Source: Manduca sexta (lineage: Eukaryota > Arthropoda > Insecta > Lepidoptera > Sphingidae). From it: a stretch of DNA of 64,000 nucleotides. The stretch is taken from the NCBI RefSeq assembly GCF_014839805.1, contig NC_051142.1:14850589-14914588 (forward strand), given 5' to 3'. Numbering within the stretch: the first letter of the stretch is position 1; the number at the start of each line of letters is the position of its first letter. This document shows positions 58,657-64,000 of the stretch, one piece after another. The translations under genes and the position numbers were made by a program. The notes below the pieces were generated by a model. The model saw nothing but the letters and a program-made list of their open reading frames with translations. It had not been told where the DNA came from and ran no database searches.

Positions 58657-61229
58657 ACTCCCCTTAAAGCATCAAAACAATCAGTCAATACGAAAACCTA
58701 CAAAATCCTCCAGCTTGAATAAGAATCTAAAATAATATCAGAGAAAGAGGAAGAAAATCCCGTCGTATCAATTCGTCGCGTGAATTACGAGATACATACA
58801 GAATACTAAACCGGGACACCTCCGGAACGAGGAATACAAATAGGCATGCATACATTCGCACCGATTGGATTTTACATTACCATAATAACTAGGCCAAGTA
58901 TATCATAGAATTGGCATGGTTCTGAAAGCGCGACAAAAATATGGAAACGGAATTTTGTATTGTTTGTGAAAATGGATCGGGGACTGCAAATTAAGGAATC
59001 TACAGGGTTAATGGCTGTAAATTTATGAGTTTGTTTATATCTAGTATTGAAATGGTTCTGAAAATTCTTTCACTAATACAATGTACGCGATCCCTAAATA
59101 TTATTTGACTGTATTTTAGAAGAATATAACTACTGTTATTCCAGAGAAAAAAAAATAAATACACGGAGTACCAAGCATAACCAAAAAATTATGTTATAAA
59201 TTACTGAAGATTTATTGGAGAGGGAAGTATTATGATTTTTGAAAGTTGTGCAGTATCTATCTCTTAATATTGTCACATAAATTGAGGAAAATATCTATCG
59301 AAAAAAATGCTAATTTAATAATGCTAATAAATAATGTTGTACTAAAATGGGTCATTTTTTATAAATTGATTCAAAAACATTAATGATATGGACAGAGGGT
59401 ACAAGGTGTCATTACAAACTTACGAAAGCCAAGCCACTTTTCCTTGCCGTGATTTCGTAGGAGATGATCTTGAATCAAAAAAGGAACCTAAAAAGGGAAG
59501 GTATTACCTCTCCCATAAAACCCAGACATCATTACAAATAAATACAAATTAAAGCCAAATCTAGAACTGTTATAACTTGCCAAATATACGCTTATACCAC
59601 AACAAGGCTATAAATTACTGTCCCTGTTCATTTTCGCACAGTTATGGCAAAAAGTTTAGTGGACAAGTTCTGTGCAATAAGCCGGTAGGGCTACACTTTC
59701 TTGTTCCCAGCAGATGTTTGTGGCGAAAACGTGATTTTCGCTAGTTTTATAGTGTCTACGTGCTATTTTTCTATATCAATGACGAGATAAGTAGGTTAAT
59801 AATCAATAGCAACATTATAACTTTGTATCAGATTCGGATCTTATGTTGGTTATGGAGAAGCATTTATGTTTCCTATTAGTTCGCAGGTTTTACTACTAGA
59901 TGGTTGTTTTGAATTTTAAAAATAGTGTCTTCTTCTATACCATTAAATTAATAATTTGGAATGTTTTGAGCATCATAATGAAGTCAATATAAATGAAAAA
60001 TGAACAGCTTCATTTGAACTAAAGAGATCATTCAACATAAATGAAAAAATGCTTTAAGCATATTCCCCGAACCCTACAAAAAGGGTCGAAAATCCAGATA
60101 AAGGATTTGTTACATACAAACAGCCTAACGAATTCCCTTTTACGCCTTCAAAAGGGCCTAAACCCTTACAAAGTTTTACATGTTTTTATCAGCGGGTACG
60201 GATTCAATTCCGTGAGGCATTCCGTCTTGGAGCCACTGTATCTTAGGATTTACGACTGCCCGTTGACTGAACGCCTCTGGAACATCCATTTATCTGTTTT
60301 ACTACCCATAATTTACTCAAAGAGACGTATCCAGGTCATGAATAAGTCGAATATTTTGTATAGCAAGGGTTTTTTAATGGTGTGATTAGGGTTCCTAAAT
60401 ATAAACCTATGCAACGCTTAATAGAATTTAAGTACCATTTACCATCTAAAATTACCTACAATTTAAGAAATATCGTTGATAGTTACTAGCGTTAAAGGAA
60501 AGGAATGGTGAGTTTCTGAGCAAGGAAAAAAATTCCAATTTTAGATATAAGAGCAGTTATTCCTACCAATTTTACCTAACAGTAACACTTGGATACCCGT
60601 TTTTGGCATTATTACTAACTATTCTAGAATACCTTTTAGATATAATTGTCATGAACCATAAGTGAATACAGGATCAAAAAAATTGTGAATCATAAAAATT
60701 TGGTCCACTTGGTCGCTCCTAGGCTTTCCTATAAAATATACGGAGGGAAAAATTCTTGATTACTTTAGTCAATATCAATTTAAACAAAAAACAATAAAGA
60801 AGTTAAACTCAATATATACCTTTTCATAAAACTTGGCGTTCCAGTAAAAACCACAGCTTTGTGGTATCATTTAATCCAAAAATTCTCAGTGGAAACAATT
60901 CTGCATATTAAATTGTTCGAGGCTTAACATTCTATCTGTTAGCTCACATCCCTTCTCGAAGACAATACAAAAGTCTTTCAAAATGGACCAGAATTTACCC
61001 AATGTTTGCTCACGGCATATCTTAACAGGCTCCCCCATATTTGCGGACGTTATATTGTCTTTTAAGACAAATCAATTGTTAACACATGGTTAAATATTAA
61101 AATTTAATTTGGGCATATAGCGGGATAGGTTCCGATTTAATATCTAGTGCATTTACTGATTTTGATGTTATATGCTTGGTGAATGGAATTTCTTCTTATA
61201 AATCTCTCTCTGCAGTCGGTCCCTATTGA
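58657..61229. other. Long unassigned stretch
   Basis: A 114-codon frame at 60041-60385 has no domain and Lys/Asn-rich composition. 59375-59440 faintly resembles family P. No supported gene. Confidence 0.45.
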
Positions 61230-61445
61230 CTAAGAATCGTGATCATCATTGGATGTACCGCATTTAGAGCGAATTATTTGTCTCCACCGATTTCTATTTA
61301 TCGCATCTTGAAATAATTTGTGAAATTTGGTGCCAGACGAGTCTTTAATTTGGTCTGTCCATCAAGTTGGTGATCGGTCCCGAGAAAGTTTCAACCATTT
61401 TTGCTAACGATTTTAACTCCTCAGTTTCTGGTCACCTTCCCATAC
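61230..61445 (-). pseudogene. LINE reverse-transcriptase C-terminus remnant
   Basis: The minus strand from 61383 reads RDRSPT, a stop, then WTDQIKDSSGTKFHKLFQDA and INRNRWRQIIRSKCGTSNDD, then HDS and TAG (complement of 61230-61232). The 'RP..W.DQIK...W+.I.....DHDS' ending is characteristic of the C-terminal end of a non-LTR retrotransposon RT polyprotein, and of a different family from 23640-23783. It is about 50 codons with one in-frame stop and a broken frame upstream (61384-61445). The upstream RT and endonuclease are missing, so this is a dead 5'-truncated copy. Confidence 0.75.
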
Positions 61446-61647
61446 GGAAAGACGGAGAATATAATATATGCAGGTATAATATAATCTAAGAATTTCCATT
61501 TGGGTTTTCATTGCATTAGACTAAAGCATGGAACATTTTAATTTACAAGTGTATTCATACTTATAATGTTGTAGGTAAATACCATAGAGAAATCGATTTA
61601 TATATTATACTGACAATAGTTAAGTTAAAGGTAGAGGTAAGCTTTTA

Positions 61648-61920
61648 CAAACAGACAAAACAAAGACACATCACGCATTATCCCCGAAGGGGTATACAGA
61701 GGGGCAACCAGGGCACCCACTTTTCGCCAAATGTGTTCCGTCTCATGATATGATAGGGGGCAGACCTATTGTCATATCGGGCACAAATTCCAGACTCTGC
61801 GCTGATACTGAGTAGAAAAACCTAATTATCACTTTGCCCGACCCGGGATTGGAACCCAGGACCTCGGAGCGCTGCTGCACCGCGCATGCAGAACAACTAA
61901 GCCACCGAGGCAGTCAAGCC
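61648..61920 (-). mobile_element. SINE2, full length, with 11-bp target-site duplication
   Basis: Minus strand: 'gactgcctcggtggcttagt' (box A region), 'gcagcgctccgaggtcctg', box B-like GGTTCCAATCC, 'gggtcgggcaaagtgata', then the middle and the end 'ccccttcggggataatgcg'. GTAAGCTTTTA flanks at 61637-61647 and 61921-61931. The most complete SINE2 in the window. Confidence 0.88.
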
Positions 61921-62371
61921 GTAAGCTTTTAACTTACAAAAATTCACGGCTCCCAAAATTTTTATTCAGGGAGAAATTCCCTCAGCCAAAGTCCTAAGTT
62001 GTAGTAAGTATTTTAGTGAAATTATTGCAGTTTTAAAACTATAATATATTGTTTCTGATTAGAAAGTAAATTACATTTGCTTTTAGTATTCGTGGGAGCG
62101 TGTAGGTACTCTTTTGTTGAGCTGGGTCAAAGTAAGCAAGGCTAGCTCAATTTACAGAAGTACAAAGGCTTTGTGTATTTTTAATTAATTTAAAACACCT
62201 ACGTTTTAATATAATTATTATTGTTTTACCTACGTACGTGAATGGCGTAGATATATTTTTTACAGAGTTAACAATGTAATTGCTCAGTAATATAAAAAAT
62301 AATACATAGGTAATGAGTGCAGAGCACTGACATAATATAACGAATTCACATTAGAAGTTTTGTATCTGAGC

Positions 62372-62460
62372 TGGCTGATCCCGGAACGCGACACACTTAA
62401 GTGAGCCCCTGTAGTGGGTTTCAACCCCTTCTGCACAAACAGTAATACCACCAGCAACAG
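62372..62460 (-). mobile_element. Family P fragment, left half only
   Basis: The reverse complement starts near 'tgctggtggtattactg', passes 'gaaggggttgaaaccc' and 'tgtgtcgcgttccgggatca', then stops. The right half and poly(A) are lost. Confidence 0.6.
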
Positions 62461-62489
62461 TGCCTTTTCCTCCATGAAGCTACATTTAC

Positions 62490-62605
62490 ATGGATCAATT
62501 ATTGTTCGCTATAATCGTACGCAATTATTACTTTAAAAAATTACCGGAGTGATCATGCGGAAAGGCGAGGCAATTCTCGACCCCCCAATAACATATTCAA
62601 GTCGT
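62490..62605. repeat. Dispersed repeat, second copy (pair of 590-715)
   Basis: Same order of blocks as at 590-715 with moderate divergence: 'ggatcaattattgttcgc', 'taatcgtacgcaattatt', 'aaaggcgaggcaattctcg' and 'aacatatt'. No coding content. Confidence 0.5.
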
Positions 62606-64000
62606 TTGACACATATATAAAAATATTGCTATCCACAACAAACAGTACTGCATCACGCTCCTCACTCTAAGACAATATGATTACGATTTTTAGGTTAGGC
62701 GTTCAGTGGCGAAAAACTACTGACAGCCACAAAATGCTAACAGGCTTGATCTGAGTAACAGTTGCAGCCAGCAAAAGATTTCAAAATAAGAATTAAATTT
62801 TAAAATTCCGGCCGGCACGCTTGACCGCGGGAAGCGTTCTGAAACTTTATTCGCCAATATTAAAGTTTGGCTCGTAAAGCGCATATAGCCAATATGAGTT
62901 AGAGCGGTAAAGTTCCTAGATACGATAGTGCAAATATTACCTGCTCTTTTATGTTGGATTGTATCGATATGCAGTAGGCAGTGTGTGGAATTGGCAATTT
63001 TTAAAACGTCTTTTTGGCTTTACTAGAATAGCTCTCTTGTATGCAAAAGATCCTTTGGGTTTGTATTTCAGTTATGTAAGTCTCAATGAAATCTGAGTGA
63101 AGAAGGTTTTGCAATAGGTTTAAAGTAAGTACAGTAAAATCATAAAGTGTAAAGTACAAATCGTTGTGCCACTAAACAATAATTAGTAAAGAATAGTGTT
63201 GTCAAAAGACTTCCTTGTCTTTGCTTGGCAAAGTTAACATTATATTTTATGACAGGTGACATCACACGTAACACAACACAGTTATAAAAACAAAACGAAA
63301 ATTAGTTTTTCGAAATTGCATGTAACGCCTTTTCTATGCAAAGGCGAATATTATTGCTAATAAATAAACAATTTTGTAGTCAAAATTATATACTTAAAAG
63401 CTGGCCCCAGTCTACAGTTTGATCTCATGAATGTGGTACTGTGATAAAATAAAACCACGACTATCTTAAATAAAAAGTCGTTTTGCAAAACACCGTATCT
63501 TGAACATGGACCGTAACAACATAAAATGATTTTAACTTTTGTAGTATACTGCTTTTGTCTGCTACAAGTGTGTTGTATCGATGTTGGAGCACATCGAATC
63601 GTAGGTTAAATGTTAGATGTTTTCCAATATTTTCCGTTTAATATTATCATGGTAGATCTATTATATGTGAAAGTCCGTCTAAGCCACTATTATTTTTATC
63701 ACAACAATATGTCGTCAGCGTAAAGTGCTAAGTTTCAAATAAAAATTATATTAAAGCTAGTGATAAAACTGGGCGTTATGGGAAGTTTTAATGTTTAAGA
63801 TTGATGAGTGTAGTAAAGTTTTGCGTGACTCAAGTAAACCTAAAATTCTATGTAATTATTTTATAGCTATCAGCAAGCAAAAAGATAAATAAAAAACGAT
63901 TGTAGTATTAGTGCTACCTGTTTACCATAGTAAAGCAAGCAGGCAAGTGGCTCTAAGACTAAAATGTAAGCTTGTTTTATTAACGGATCGATTGGCAAAG
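62606..64000. other. Unassigned stretch to the end of the window
   Basis: A short family Q-like trace ('tatgtgaaagtccgtct') at 63663-63690. Otherwise no gene or repeat recognised. Confidence 0.45.

Noticed and set aside
59375..59440. Another family P copy
   Set aside because: Only faint similarity around 'gggtacaaggtgt'. Too weak to annotate.
60041..60385. 114-codon plus frame
   Set aside because: Lys/Asn/Leu-rich without a recognised motif, consistent with chance in AT-rich DNA.
61850..61915. tRNA gene on the minus strand
   Set aside because: The box A/box B sequence is the head of a SINE2 and has no full cloverleaf. The other SINE heads were rejected likewise.

Overview
This is an AT-rich nuclear window from an insect, most probably a moth or butterfly. 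The evidence is the mobile-element content: several short Helitrons with the A|TC...CTAG|T end structure, two tRNA-headed SINE families, 3' ends of LINEs with recognisable reverse-transcriptase C-termini, and poly(A)-tailed short retroelements of a kind widespread in Lepidoptera. The species cannot be named from the sequence. There is no rRNA or true tRNA gene, no prokaryotic feature and no host protein-coding gene I can support. The longest informative reading frame is a decayed Helitron protein start at 20590-21385. The window is either intergenic or inside very large introns.

Layout. 1-8537: AT-rich DNA with decayed direct and inverted repeats and one 500-N assembly gap (5240-5739). About 2.8 kb on the left of the gap (2460-5239) is repeated on the right (5740-8537), and the copies begin and end exactly at the contig edges, so this looks like a false duplication. 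8538-15480: mostly featureless, with a 285-bp Helitron, two poly(A) retroelement copies and a perfect 19-bp hairpin. 15481-22135: the densest mobile-element region, with both SINE families, three Helitrons, a LINE remnant, and a 1.43-kb Helitron whose gene fragment has an intron, abutted by a second Helitron that carries its own nested retroelement. 22136-33271: scattered LINE, SINE and Helitron copies, SINE-in-repeat nests near 29.7-31.0 kb, and a degenerate minisatellite near 32.1-32.7 kb. 33272-41212: long featureless stretches, two GC-rich patches each ending in a good splice-donor sequence, a (TA)n-bearing Helitron and one SINE. 41213-53530: two composite elements that share the same internal insert, a LINE interrupted by a SINE, a 430-bp near-perfect palindrome, and a 998-bp Helitron with a (CAGA)n tract. 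53531-64000: mostly featureless, with SINE copies, a perfect 20-bp inverted repeat and a LINE C-terminal remnant.

No gene set works together here. The useful content is insertion history. Target-site duplications, A/T Helitron flanks and nesting order can be read directly, and they show element families moving into, interrupting and re-mobilising one another.
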